DNA of 40,703 nt from Candidatus Saganbacteria bacterium (GTDB lineage: Bacteria > Margulisbacteria > WOR-1 > XYC2-FULL-46-14): the NCBI GenBank assembly GCA_013202975.1, contig JABMQY010000090.1, positions 1-40,703 of the forward strand. The letters are read 5' to 3'. The notes under the pieces were generated by a model. The model made no database searches, was not told where the DNA came from, and was given only the letters and a program-made list of their open reading frames with translations. Positions 8,734 to 17,806 of this stretch are shown here, one piece after another. Position 1 is the first letter of the stretch. Each line of letters opens with the position of its first letter. The position numbers and the translations under genes are program-made.

Positions 8734-9570
8734 TTATAATGCCTCTGGGATATTTTTTATTCTATCGTAGGAAAACACCGGTCCATCCTGGCAGCAATAA
8801 ACTCCGTTGATCTGACAGTGTCCGCATTTTCCAAGTCCGCACTTCATATGTCTTTCCAGGGAAACTAAAACCTGTCTATCAGGAATCTTTTTCTTAACCA
8901 ATTCTTTAATAACAAACTTATACATGATCGGAGGACCGCAAACAACGCCAAAAGTTCGCTCCGGATCAAGATCAATTCCAGGAATTAATTTTGTAATTAA
9001 ACCGACATTCCCCTTCCAGTCCGGATCGGCATTATCAACAGTACAGTTAAAATTAACATCAAGCCGCTTGCCCCACTGCTCAAGCTCGTTTCCGAAAAGA
9101 AGGTCTTTCGGAGATTTACAACCCAAAAGAATTGAAACTTTACCAAAATCCCTGCGATTATCAATTACAAAGTTAATCAGAGAGCGCAAAGGAACAATAC
9201 CCAGTCCTCCAGCAATAAAAAGAAGATCATTTCCCTCAAGAATACGAACAGGAAAACCCTTTCCAAACGGTCCGCGGATACCAACCTCGGCTCCGGCCTC
9301 CAGTTTATGCAAAGCGGCTGTTAACTTACCAACATTTCTTACCACCAGCTCAAAAGAACCAAGCTTTGTTGGGGAGGAAGAGATAGAGATAGGAGCTTCT
9401 CCGATACCTAAAAGGGACACTTCTACAAATTGTCCCGGTTCATGATCAAGACTCTCGCCGCCGGGCAAAGCAATCTCAAAATACTTTTCCATAGATGTAA
9501 GCATTTTAGCCTTCAAAATTTTGGCTTTTTTGATATCGTATTCAGAATCTTTAACCTTTAAACTTTTCAT
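8734..9570 (-). CDS. hydrogenase/sulfhydrogenase gamma subunit (FAD/NAD(P)-binding, HyhG-like)
   Basis: EPGQFVEVSLLGIGEAPISISSSP; GGLGIVPLRSLI; C-terminal CGLGKCGHCQINGVYCCQDGPVF. Confidence 0.92.
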   Translation of the reverse strand: MKSLKVKDSEYDIKKAKILKAKMLTSMEKYFEIALPGGESLDHEPGQFVEVSLLGIGEAPISISSSPTKLGSFELVVRNVGKLTAALHKLEAGAEVGIRGPFGKGFPVRILEGNDLLFIAGGLGIVPLRSLINFVIDNRRDFGKVSILLGCKSPKDLLFGNELEQWGKRLDVNFNCTVDNADPDWKGNVGLITKLIPGIDLDPERTFGVVCGPPIMYKFVIKELVKKKIPDRQVLVSLERHMKCGLGKCGHCQINGVYCCQDGPVFSYDRIKNIPEAL

Positions 9571-10643
9571 CCTATCCTTACCTCTCCTGCATTAGGGTTT
9601 TTCATTCCATGTTCTTCAACCAAAACGGTTAAAGTCTCTTTCAAATTTATACCTGCCATACAGGTTCTGGAACATCTTCCGCATCCGGTGCAAAAGAATC
9701 TGGAAAATTTATCCATCGGATATTTAAATTTTCTAAAATAGCGGTGTCTTTGTCTTGCGCCCCGCTCTTCGCGAAAAGATTCCCCCCCTGCAACTTTAGC
9801 AAAGGTCTCATGCTGGCAAGAGTCCCACTTTCTAGATCGTCTGCCCGTCTTTAAATCTAAGTTGGGTTCATCCACTACATCGAAACAATAGCAGCTTGGG
9901 CAAACATTAGTGCAATTACCACAGGCAACACATTTTTTCTCCAGCTCTTCCCAAACCTTACTATTATATGACTTATCAAACAACCCAGGAATATTCTCGT
10001 GCTCGATCGGAACTTCATTCTTAGCGAATATTTCCCTTTTCTTTGTACGAAGAATATTAAGCATCTTGATATCCTGATCCGATGCTTTTTCAAAAACATT
10101 TGACTGCCCAATAATCTCTTCACCGGCCAGAGTATTTACATGGACAATAAACTTATCTCCTAAATCGGTAAAGAAGAGATCATATCCTCCATTTGGAGTG
10201 TGATTGTGAACTAAACGACAGGAAGCATACTCATCACAATAGTCATTACACTCAAAACCGACAATTGTAATTTCATTCTTTCTAATCAAATAATTCAGAT
10301 CTCTGGGACGATCGCTAAAAACCATATTTAAACATTGAATTCCGGCCAGATCGCAGGTCCTGACCCCAAAAATGGTCATTTTCTCATATTCAACAACTGG
10401 TTCCATGTTTTGTCCTGAAGATATATCAAATTTCGCAATTGTTTCATTTTGAGGCATGAAATATTTTTTAGGAGGAAGAATTGTCGGAATATAACCCGTT
10501 GCAATTTCGTCACCAGATTTCACTTCTTCAAAAGCATACTGATTATTTCCCTTCTCTATCGGGGCCACAACCTTCTGCTTTTTTGCCATTGTGCTGACAA
10601 AATCATTAAAAGACTTCTTTTTTAATACAAAATACTGTTCCAT
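9567..10643 (-). CDS. hydrogenase/sulfhydrogenase beta subunit (4Fe-4S, HyhB-like)
   Basis: CVACGNCTNVCPSCYCFDV and CTGCGRCSRTC motifs; ATG at 10643 has a GGTGGA ribosome-binding site; the track's start at 10661 is a TTG. Confidence 0.9.
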   Translation of the reverse strand: MEQYFVLKKKSFNDFVSTMAKKQKVVAPIEKGNNQYAFEEVKSGDEIATGYIPTILPPKKYFMPQNETIAKFDISSGQNMEPVVEYEKMTIFGVRTCDLAGIQCLNMVFSDRPRDLNYLIRKNEITIVGFECNDYCDEYASCRLVHNHTPNGGYDLFFTDLGDKFIVHVNTLAGEEIIGQSNVFEKASDQDIKMLNILRTKKREIFAKNEVPIEHENIPGLFDKSYNSKVWEELEKKCVACGNCTNVCPSCYCFDVVDEPNLDLKTGRRSRKWDSCQHETFAKVAGGESFREERGARQRHRYFRKFKYPMDKFSRFFCTGCGRCSRTCMAGINLKETLTVLVEEHGMKNPNAGEVRIG

Positions 10644-10662
10644 ATTTACAATATCCACCAAA

Positions 10663-10680
10663 TTGTGATTTTTTTCACAA
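10663..10680. promoter_or_regulatory. Rex operator TTGTGA-N6-TCACAA upstream of the hydrogenase operon
   Basis: TTGTGATTTTTTTCACAA exact to Rex consensus; rex encoded at 17807-18424. Confidence 0.85.
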
Positions 10681-10889
10681 TCTCGAACAAATAATCACAA
10701 GATGAATCTTAACACGACCAGGCCTTTCCTGTCAATCCCCCTGCCGCTATTTTTGATAGTATTAGTTTTATTCGATTGCACTTTTTACCATTAATACAGT
10801 AAAAATGTGGGGTGAAAAAATAATTAATCTATTTCGATTTTCTCGCCCAATTAAATCCTTACAAAGAACCCTGAAATCACAAAAAAAAA

Positions 10890-10912
10890 GATTGTGAAAA
10901 ATTTCACAATCT
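10890..10912. promoter_or_regulatory. second Rex operator-like palindrome (core 10892-10909), doubling as a terminator hairpin on the minus strand
   Basis: TTGTGAAAAATTTCACAA; minus strand reads GATTGTGAAATTTTTCACAATC followed by a T tract. Confidence 0.7.
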
Positions 10913-10947
10913 CTGTGCTTTTTAAGGGCGGCCCCATGCTTCTTGGT

Positions 10948-12726
10948 TTAAAGTTGAGCTATATCTTCAAACTTAATATCTGCCCCTAAAATACCGAGGA
11001 TTTTCCCCTTCTTATCCTTGATCGGGGCTGCCACGGTAATACATAGTTTCTTAGTTAGTTTAGAGGTGTAAAAATCGGAGACAAAGGCTGCCTTCTTTTT
11101 CATAGTTCCCTTAAACCACTGGCGGTCAGAATAATTTTCATCTACAGGGAGCTTTTCAAAAACTTGTATATCCTGGGGCTGGACAATATTATGAGTGATT
11201 TTTGTTCCGTTTTTTCCGACTACATAAGCAAATTGAATAAAGGAATGGGTATGAATAAATTCAGTTAGGGCAGCTTCTATCTTCTTTGTATCCATAGATT
11301 TAATTTTGCTGTCTTCAACCAAATCATGGATCAGATGCTTTGCTATCCGTCTGGTTTTATTGCGTAATTTTATAAAGTCAGATTCTATATATTCCGGCAA
11401 ATACTTTTTAGCCTGTATAATCATTTCATCAGTTGAGATAGCAGTGGTTCTTCTCTCTTTGTATTGTTCGCAAACCCACTCAACAATTTTCAGAACTGCC
11501 GGGTGATTTTTTGGCAATTGTTGATTTCCTTTTAGCTTTAAATATGTATTAAGCCAGTAGGCTGCTCCGGCTGCTCCGGATTTATCGGTAATTGCAACCC
11601 CCATTGGACGATCTAATAATTTTTCGGTATCAAATATATTGTAGATTTCCTGGTTTTTTATTATGCCGTCAGCGTGGATCCCGGCACGGGTTGTGTTGAA
11701 TTCAGATCCTACAAAAGGATAGTTCGGAGGAATATCGGCACCTATTTCATTTCTAAAGTAATCTCCGATTTCAGTAATAACCCTGGTGTCAATACCGTCG
11801 GTCGATCCTTTTAGAGCTATGTATTCCATTATTAATCCCTCAATCGGGGGATTTCCGGTTCGCTCGCCGTAACCTAGCAAAGATCCGTTTGCTGCACTAC
11901 AACCGTAGAGCCAGGCAGTTGAGGCATCAACCAAAACTTTATGAAAGTCGTTGTGTCCGTGCCATTCCAACTGTTCTGGCGGGACCCCGCCCTCTTTTAC
12001 CAGATTGTAAATTAACTTTGGTACTGAACGGGGGAGAGCTGCCTGCGGATATGAGACTCCATAGCCCATAGTGTCGCATGCCCTGATTTTGATCGGAATT
12101 TTTGCTTCTTTTGATAGTTCCATTAACTTTTGAACAAATGGAATGATGAAACCATAGAAATCAGCCCGGGTAATGTCTTCCAGGTGACAGCGCGGAATTA
12201 CGCCGATTTCCAAAGCTGATTTTACAACATCCAGGTAAGCTTCCATTGCCTGTTTGCGGTCTTTTTTAAGTTTTAGATATATATGGTAGTCTGATGCGGA
12301 GGTCAGGATTCCGGTCTCTTTTAACCCCAGCTCTTTTACCAATTGAAAGTCTTGTTTAACGGCGCGAATCCAGCCGGTAATCTGAGGAAATTCAAATCCC
12401 AGCTCCTGGCATTTTCTAACAGCGTCTTTATCCTTCTGGCTGTAGAGAAAAAATTCACACTGGCGAATTATTCCCTTGGGACCCCCAAGGCGGTGGATGA
12501 AAGTAAACAGATCCACAATTTGTTTTACAGTATAGGGGGGGCGGGCCTGCTGGCCGTCGCGAAACGTAGTACAGGTAATCCAGATATCGTCCGGCGGATT
12601 AAGAGGAACCTCCTTAAAATCAAAGGTAATTTTTGGTACTTCTGTATAAGGAAAAAATTCCCTCAACAAATTTGGGATTTCTTCCTTTTCCGGCTTCATC
12701 TTATTTGCATCTAACATCCATTTCAT
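10948..12726 (-). CDS. HMGL-like enzyme (isopropylmalate/homocitrate/Re-citrate synthase superfamily) with C-terminal Cache-like sensor domain
   Basis: TCTTFRDGQQARPPYTV; EWHGHNDFHKVLVDA; AGIHADG; C-terminus SFIQFAYVVGKNG...DRQWFKGTMKKKAAFVSDFYTSKLTKKLCITVAAPIKDKKGKILGILGADI is Cache-like. Confidence 0.82.
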   Translation of the reverse strand: MKWMLDANKMKPEKEEIPNLLREFFPYTEVPKITFDFKEVPLNPPDDIWITCTTFRDGQQARPPYTVKQIVDLFTFIHRLGGPKGIIRQCEFFLYSQKDKDAVRKCQELGFEFPQITGWIRAVKQDFQLVKELGLKETGILTSASDYHIYLKLKKDRKQAMEAYLDVVKSALEIGVIPRCHLEDITRADFYGFIIPFVQKLMELSKEAKIPIKIRACDTMGYGVSYPQAALPRSVPKLIYNLVKEGGVPPEQLEWHGHNDFHKVLVDASTAWLYGCSAANGSLLGYGERTGNPPIEGLIMEYIALKGSTDGIDTRVITEIGDYFRNEIGADIPPNYPFVGSEFNTTRAGIHADGIIKNQEIYNIFDTEKLLDRPMGVAITDKSGAAGAAYWLNTYLKLKGNQQLPKNHPAVLKIVEWVCEQYKERRTTAISTDEMIIQAKKYLPEYIESDFIKLRNKTRRIAKHLIHDLVEDSKIKSMDTKKIEAALTEFIHTHSFIQFAYVVGKNGTKITHNIVQPQDIQVFEKLPVDENYSDRQWFKGTMKKKAAFVSDFYTSKLTKKLCITVAAPIKDKKGKILGILGADIKFEDIAQL

Positions 12727-12810
12727 ATATTATCTCTACCTTTTCATTAACCTTTTTTCGATTATAATCATTATATCAATAATACCCAATATTTCAAAGA
12801 ATAAATATTG

Positions 12811-12840
12811 TTGACAATCATTAAACCTAATAGTTTAATG
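12811..12840 (+). promoter_or_regulatory. promoter TTGACA-N17-TTTAAT overlapped by palindrome CATTAAAC-N6-GTTTAATG
   Basis: Palindrome 12819-12840 sits between and over the -35 and -10 elements upstream of the 12926 gene. Confidence 0.6.
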
Positions 12841-12925
12841 AAAGGGGAATTGTGGCTGCTCAATCAAAAAAAGCAAAGATTGGGAAATAAGCTAAAATCA
12901 AATCATAAATAAGGCAGGATAAATC

Positions 12926-14020
12926 ATGAAAAAAGTATTCATTGCAGCAACCCGACAAAATGACGGAAAAACAATTGTATCTCTTGGTTTATTGGCCTCA
13001 TTTAAGGAAAGGTTTTTAGAGGTCGGTTATATTAAGCCGGTCGGCCAGCAATATCTGCAAATCAAGGAACATAAAATTGATAAAGACGCAGTCTTGATGC
13101 ATGACACATATAATCTCCCTGATAAATATGAAGACATGAGTCCGGTGGCGGTTCCACGGGGATTCACCAGCAACTATATTTTAAATGGAAATAAAAAAGA
13201 GCTGGAAGACAAAATATTAAAGGCCTATACCAATGTAAGCAAGAGTAAAGAAATTATGCTGATCGAAGGGACCGGACATGCCGGAGTCGGTTCGGTCTTT
13301 GACCTGGGCAATGCAGAAGTAGCAAAGCTCCTGAAAGCCAAAGTCATCCTGGTCACCTGCGGTGGTATTGGCAAACCGATTGATGAGATTATGCTCAACA
13401 AAGCAAGATTTGATTCTCTTGGAATAGAAATCCTTGGCGTAATTACCAATAAAGTCCTTCCTGAAAAATATGATCGGGTAAACGATATCGTCAGAAAAGG
13501 ATTTGCCAAGAAGGGACTTGAAGTATTTGGGGTAATTCCTTATCAGAAAACGCTGTCAAGTCCTACTATGGCACAATTGTTAGAAGACATGCATGGAAAA
13601 TTAATTAGCGGCAAAAAGGGCCTTAATAATGTAGTAAACGATATCATTATTGGAGCCATGCCTCCCCACGAAGCCCTGAATTATTTTTGCGCAGGAACAC
13701 TTTTGATTACTCCCGGCTCACGTGAAGATCTAATCCTGGCAGCTTTATCCGGTTATGTCGCCGGCGAAGGCAAGGATTATTCTATTGCCGGCATAGTGCT
13801 TTCGGGAAAAACTATCCCGCACAAAACCATTTTAAAACTGGTTAAGAAAACCGACATTCCAATTATTGCCGTTGAAGAAGATACTTTTACAGTTGCATCA
13901 TACATACATGATCTGATAGTAAAAATAAGAGCCACTGATATTGAAAAAATAAAAGCTACCGAAAAATTAGTTAAGGAATACGTGGACATTGATAGGATCA
14001 TTAGTCGTTTAAATACTTAA
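12926..14020 (+). CDS. BioD-like P-loop / DRTGG-domain protein (phosphotransacetylase N-terminal-like)
   Basis: FIAATRQNDGKTIVSLGLL; EGTGHAGVGSVFDLGNA; LGVIPYQKTLSSPTM; later GTLLITPGSREDLILAAL. Confidence 0.8.
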   Translation: MKKVFIAATRQNDGKTIVSLGLLASFKERFLEVGYIKPVGQQYLQIKEHKIDKDAVLMHDTYNLPDKYEDMSPVAVPRGFTSNYILNGNKKELEDKILKAYTNVSKSKEIMLIEGTGHAGVGSVFDLGNAEVAKLLKAKVILVTCGGIGKPIDEIMLNKARFDSLGIEILGVITNKVLPEKYDRVNDIVRKGFAKKGLEVFGVIPYQKTLSSPTMAQLLEDMHGKLISGKKGLNNVVNDIIIGAMPPHEALNYFCAGTLLITPGSREDLILAALSGYVAGEGKDYSIAGIVLSGKTIPHKTILKLVKKTDIPIIAVEEDTFTVASYIHDLIVKIRATDIEKIKATEKLVKEYVDIDRIISRLNT

Positions 14021-15073
14021 CGTAAACTCACCAAAATCCGGATGCTGCCACCCCTCCCACTGATCCCCCAAAACCCTGGCGTGTTGAAAGGCTTTGTCAA
14101 CTAAAATTGCAATTAATATCTTATCCGCAGAAGAATAGCCATTTTGAGTTTCAACACAACCGGCACCAACACAGCGGGAGGGTTCCTTCGGCTCATCAAA
14201 TATTCCTCTTGCTAAAAATCTTCGCGCAGATTCATCTGGAATTTCTACCCCTCTCTTTGAATCAATAACAGTAAAAGCGTTGGGACGCCACTTTTCAACA
14301 TCAGCCATTTCAAAGGTTGTTTGCAAAAGAAAAGAAATATCCCCTTGAAAAATCCTTACAACTGCCGAATTACCTTTTTGGGACAATCGATCTAGCGATA
14401 ACAAATCATGAAAAACCGGTTTTACAACAACCTTCTCGCTAACTTTTATTTTTCCTCCCTCTTCAAGGGATTCCTCTTTCTCAATATAAATATCGATCGA
14501 AATAATTTTCTTTTCATTTGGGAGCAGATGGATAATTCTGCGCCGATCACTTGGAGTCGAGAGAGGAATACAACAATCTTGATGCACCGAGCTCTCCAAA
14601 ATATAATCTTTTCCAATTTCAAGAATGTTGCTTTCAAAATACTCCTCAACAAAATATGAATAAAACCAATCGGCCGGAGCAAAACGAATATCATCTATAT
14701 CCCCATTGGGCAAGAATACAAATTTAAGTCTCACCCCATTTTGAAAAGGCAATTGAGGAAGGACTAATTGCTCCAAAGGGGTCAGCACCACCTTCATTTT
14801 TGCAATGTGCCTTAAGAATTTATTAACAATTTTTAAGCGGTCCAAATCCCAGTTCTTTGATTCTTTTTGAAGATGTTCACGATAATATCTCCCCAAAGGA
14901 TTCTTACCAAAGAGACATTCTCTTATTAATGTAGGAGTAAAGGACATGGTTAAGGAGACACTATCTGATGCAGCTGATCTGATACCCTTACTCTCCAAAA
15001 AAGCCCGCAGGGGATGGCTTCTATTCCCAATAGGATGATTCGGATTGCCATTATTGTTGTGGATTATCTTCAT
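14009..15073 (-). CDS. uncharacterised protein with C-terminal DQWEGW motif
   Basis: Long ORF; C-terminus KAFQHARVLGDQWEGWQHPDFGEF resembles that of the 17190-17765 protein. Confidence 0.65.
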   Translation of the reverse strand: MKIIHNNNGNPNHPIGNRSHPLRAFLESKGIRSAASDSVSLTMSFTPTLIRECLFGKNPLGRYYREHLQKESKNWDLDRLKIVNKFLRHIAKMKVVLTPLEQLVLPQLPFQNGVRLKFVFLPNGDIDDIRFAPADWFYSYFVEEYFESNILEIGKDYILESSVHQDCCIPLSTPSDRRRIIHLLPNEKKIISIDIYIEKEESLEEGGKIKVSEKVVVKPVFHDLLSLDRLSQKGNSAVVRIFQGDISFLLQTTFEMADVEKWRPNAFTVIDSKRGVEIPDESARRFLARGIFDEPKEPSRCVGAGCVETQNGYSSADKILIAILVDKAFQHARVLGDQWEGWQHPDFGEFTLSI

Positions 15074-17196
15074 GATTCCTTTACAATTCTATAGGCATGT
15101 AATTTTTTATCCTGGGTTTGAAAGAACAGGTTTTCTCCGGAAGAAAAAGGGGCACCAAATAGTGGAGCTTTAAGTGGAATATAACCAGAGGGCTCGCCAC
15201 TATCCGCATCAAGAATTGCTAAGCGTCGTTCCATAATACCTACCTCTACAAATAAATGACCTTGATGATAACAAAGATCGGCATACTCATCAAAGGGGGA
15301 TTGATCAACATCTCTCCTCCACAATTCTTCTCCCCTTGCATTAAAAGCCCTGACAAAAACATCTTGCTTTGGACTATTAAGAGTATAAGGACTAACACGG
15401 GCATTATCATATATCCTGCCATTTAAAATCAGACGGGATTCATATGCTAGGACCGAAGCGACAACTCCATTTGGTGAATAAACATAAATAGATTTCCTTG
15501 GCCATTTGTATTCTTCTGGACCACCACAATCAAGAAACAACAGGGAATTCCCCTGATAAAGATTAATATTTTCTACATTTCTGTCAATTTCTTCCACTAA
15601 CCGCACCTCATCTGACCAAGGGCCAATAGAATAACGAGCCCCCGTCTTTCCTTCTTTGGCAACTACAAATAATTCATCACCAACCAAAATAGGATGAGTT
15701 ACTAATACCCCTTTTTTATCAGCATTTTTAGAGAAAGCTCTCCTCCATTTTTTCCAACCTGGTGGATCCTTTATTTTAATCGAAGCCTTCATTTTACCAT
15801 CAGGACCTATTTTCACTACCTGATAGTTTCCTGAACAATAAAAAAATCCATTTACATAGGCCGGGGCTCCGGATCGCCCGGTATTTATCCCCCCTATTTT
15901 ACAGGTTGACCTAGAATTTCGATTTTCCAGATCAATTATATTGAAAACATTCCTAGAATCAATATAAGCAAAAAAACTCTCGGTTATAACCGGCGAAGTC
16001 CCAGCCCTCAGATATCCATCCAATGATTTTGTCCAACCGATCTCTCCCCCACCAGTATCAATGCAAAATAAGGTCCTTTGATCTGACATAGCATATAATG
16101 AGCCTCCTGCTATCTTCAAACAATTCTTCAAAGCAAACGACAATTCCTTTGACCACAAACGTTCTCCTTGCAATCCATCTAGCACAAGTTGAGAGGGTCT
16201 AGGCAAAACAATTGCAGTTGGCCTCTCTTCAATCAGAACGGGCGCAACCTCCTCTACCAATGATTTGGCCAATAAAAAACGGGGAGCCATTGCCCCGTCA
16301 TAGATCTTACAAATGCTTTTTTGAGATGCAGCCAGAAAGTTTAAGCCTGAATTATATAATTTATCTCCAAAAAAGCTATATAGTTCAATATCCTGATTTT
16401 GATCAAAACTGCGCAGCAGCTCTATTATATTTTCTAGAACTGCCCGGCAATTGTCATCAGTATTTACAAACTCCTCAATTACTCGATCTGCTATGGTTTC
16501 ATCTAAAGCATGAATCAACTCTGCAATCCATCGAAGGTCTATCTGATTTTTGCCTAAAACAGCAAAACGTTTAAAAAACAAACGGATCGCATCCGCTGTC
16601 CCCATATTTATCAATAACTTGGCAAGATTTTTTGGCTCAATTTGATAGGCTAAATTAACTAAAGAAATTGGATCTCGCATTGCATTAATGTCAGAAGGCG
16701 TTGCAAACAATAATTTTCTGGCATAAGCAAACTTTTCGCGATTTATAAATACAGTAATTACAACCGACAAATCCTCAACCGGCAAAGCATAATATGCCGA
16801 AACCTCAGCAGCAATGTTCAAGATTGATCCATTTGCAGCAGCTTTTGGCAAAAGTTCTGCAGAAGTAAAAATTCGAAGCTCTCCTCTTTCAGAAACCCCA
16901 ACATCCCAAGATAACTCAGATGCCAATGCTTCAACCTGCCCTCTATCATCGGTTTGATCAAGACCCAATTTTTGAGGAGTGACAAGATCGGTCTCAACCA
17001 ATTCGGCCCGGTTAATTCTGGCCAAAAGAAAACCACCCAAAGAATTTAACCATCTTGAATCTTGTATTGAATCGAGTGAGGCAGAGGCATTGGTTGATAG
17101 TAAACGCCGAAGAACTGGATGGGTCTTAAAATGATTTAAGCCCTCAGTTCCGCTTAAACGAACTCCATTTGCAATTCTTGAGGTTGAACCTACCAT
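15070..17196 (-). CDS. PQQ/quinoprotein-like beta-propeller protein
   Basis: Propeller-type repeats: LYAMSDQRTLFCIDTGGGEIGWTKSL..., VFVRAFNARGEELWRRDV..., LAILDADSGEPSGYIPL. Confidence 0.7.
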   Translation of the reverse strand: MVGSTSRIANGVRLSGTEGLNHFKTHPVLRRLLSTNASASLDSIQDSRWLNSLGGFLLARINRAELVETDLVTPQKLGLDQTDDRGQVEALASELSWDVGVSERGELRIFTSAELLPKAAANGSILNIAAEVSAYYALPVEDLSVVITVFINREKFAYARKLLFATPSDINAMRDPISLVNLAYQIEPKNLAKLLINMGTADAIRLFFKRFAVLGKNQIDLRWIAELIHALDETIADRVIEEFVNTDDNCRAVLENIIELLRSFDQNQDIELYSFFGDKLYNSGLNFLAASQKSICKIYDGAMAPRFLLAKSLVEEVAPVLIEERPTAIVLPRPSQLVLDGLQGERLWSKELSFALKNCLKIAGGSLYAMSDQRTLFCIDTGGGEIGWTKSLDGYLRAGTSPVITESFFAYIDSRNVFNIIDLENRNSRSTCKIGGINTGRSGAPAYVNGFFYCSGNYQVVKIGPDGKMKASIKIKDPPGWKKWRRAFSKNADKKGVLVTHPILVGDELFVVAKEGKTGARYSIGPWSDEVRLVEEIDRNVENINLYQGNSLLFLDCGGPEEYKWPRKSIYVYSPNGVVASVLAYESRLILNGRIYDNARVSPYTLNSPKQDVFVRAFNARGEELWRRDVDQSPFDEYADLCYHQGHLFVEVGIMERRLAILDADSGEPSGYIPLKAPLFGAPFSSGENLFFQTQDKKLHAYRIVKES

Positions 17197-17765
17197 GAAA
17201 AACCCTCATCCTCCCACCCTGTCCACTGATCAGCAACTGCCTGAGATTTTGCATACGCCTTAAAAATTAACATTGTAGCCAATACCTTTTGCGGCACATC
17301 TATGTTTGGAAATTGTCGAGCCAATCTTGCCAAAGGAAGATCAAGAACCATTGTCCCGTCTAATTTTACATCGCCAGTAGTTTTATCTAAAACAGCCAGA
17401 CGTGCAAAGAACATAGGAACTTCAAAAACAGACATCATCTCATTAGCTAATGGTCTAATACTATCATCAGATAAAAGGCGATTAATTCTATAAGAAATTT
17501 TAATATCAGATCCTCGTCCTTGAGAATCTGAGTGCATTACAATTACATCAGCAAACCTTATCTCATCATCACAACCTGGCACAAGATTGGCAATTCGGCG
17601 AAAGGTAGCAGCACTTCTTTCCAAGGGTTCCAGGGCATCTACCGTGCAGGTCGAATCAGAATATATTATTCTACTCTCACTACGACCCCTGGCCCGCTTA
17701 TCTTGTGCAAGGTATCGTCTTATCGGCATCGGCAACCGGCCACTAGTTAAGCTGTTACTTTTCAT
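17190..17765 (-). CDS. uncharacterised protein with C-terminal DQWTGW motif
   Basis: ORF overlapping the propeller gene; C-terminus FKAYAKSQAVADQWTGWEDEGF. Confidence 0.65.
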   Translation of the reverse strand: MKSNSLTSGRLPMPIRRYLAQDKRARGRSESRIIYSDSTCTVDALEPLERSAATFRRIANLVPGCDDEIRFADVIVMHSDSQGRGSDIKISYRINRLLSDDSIRPLANEMMSVFEVPMFFARLAVLDKTTGDVKLDGTMVLDLPLARLARQFPNIDVPQKVLATMLIFKAYAKSQAVADQWTGWEDEGFSW

Positions 17766-17806
17766 GAATTATTATCTTGAAAGAAAAAGAAAAATTTCAG
17801 GTGATT

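Noticed and set aside
8924-9445. 173-aa plus-strand ORF within the hydrogenase gamma subunit
   Set aside because: Antisense to a well-supported flavoprotein subunit; no recognisable domain, typical shadow ORF. The same applies to the other antisense track ORFs (e.g. 6276, 6376, 12343, 16212, 37194).
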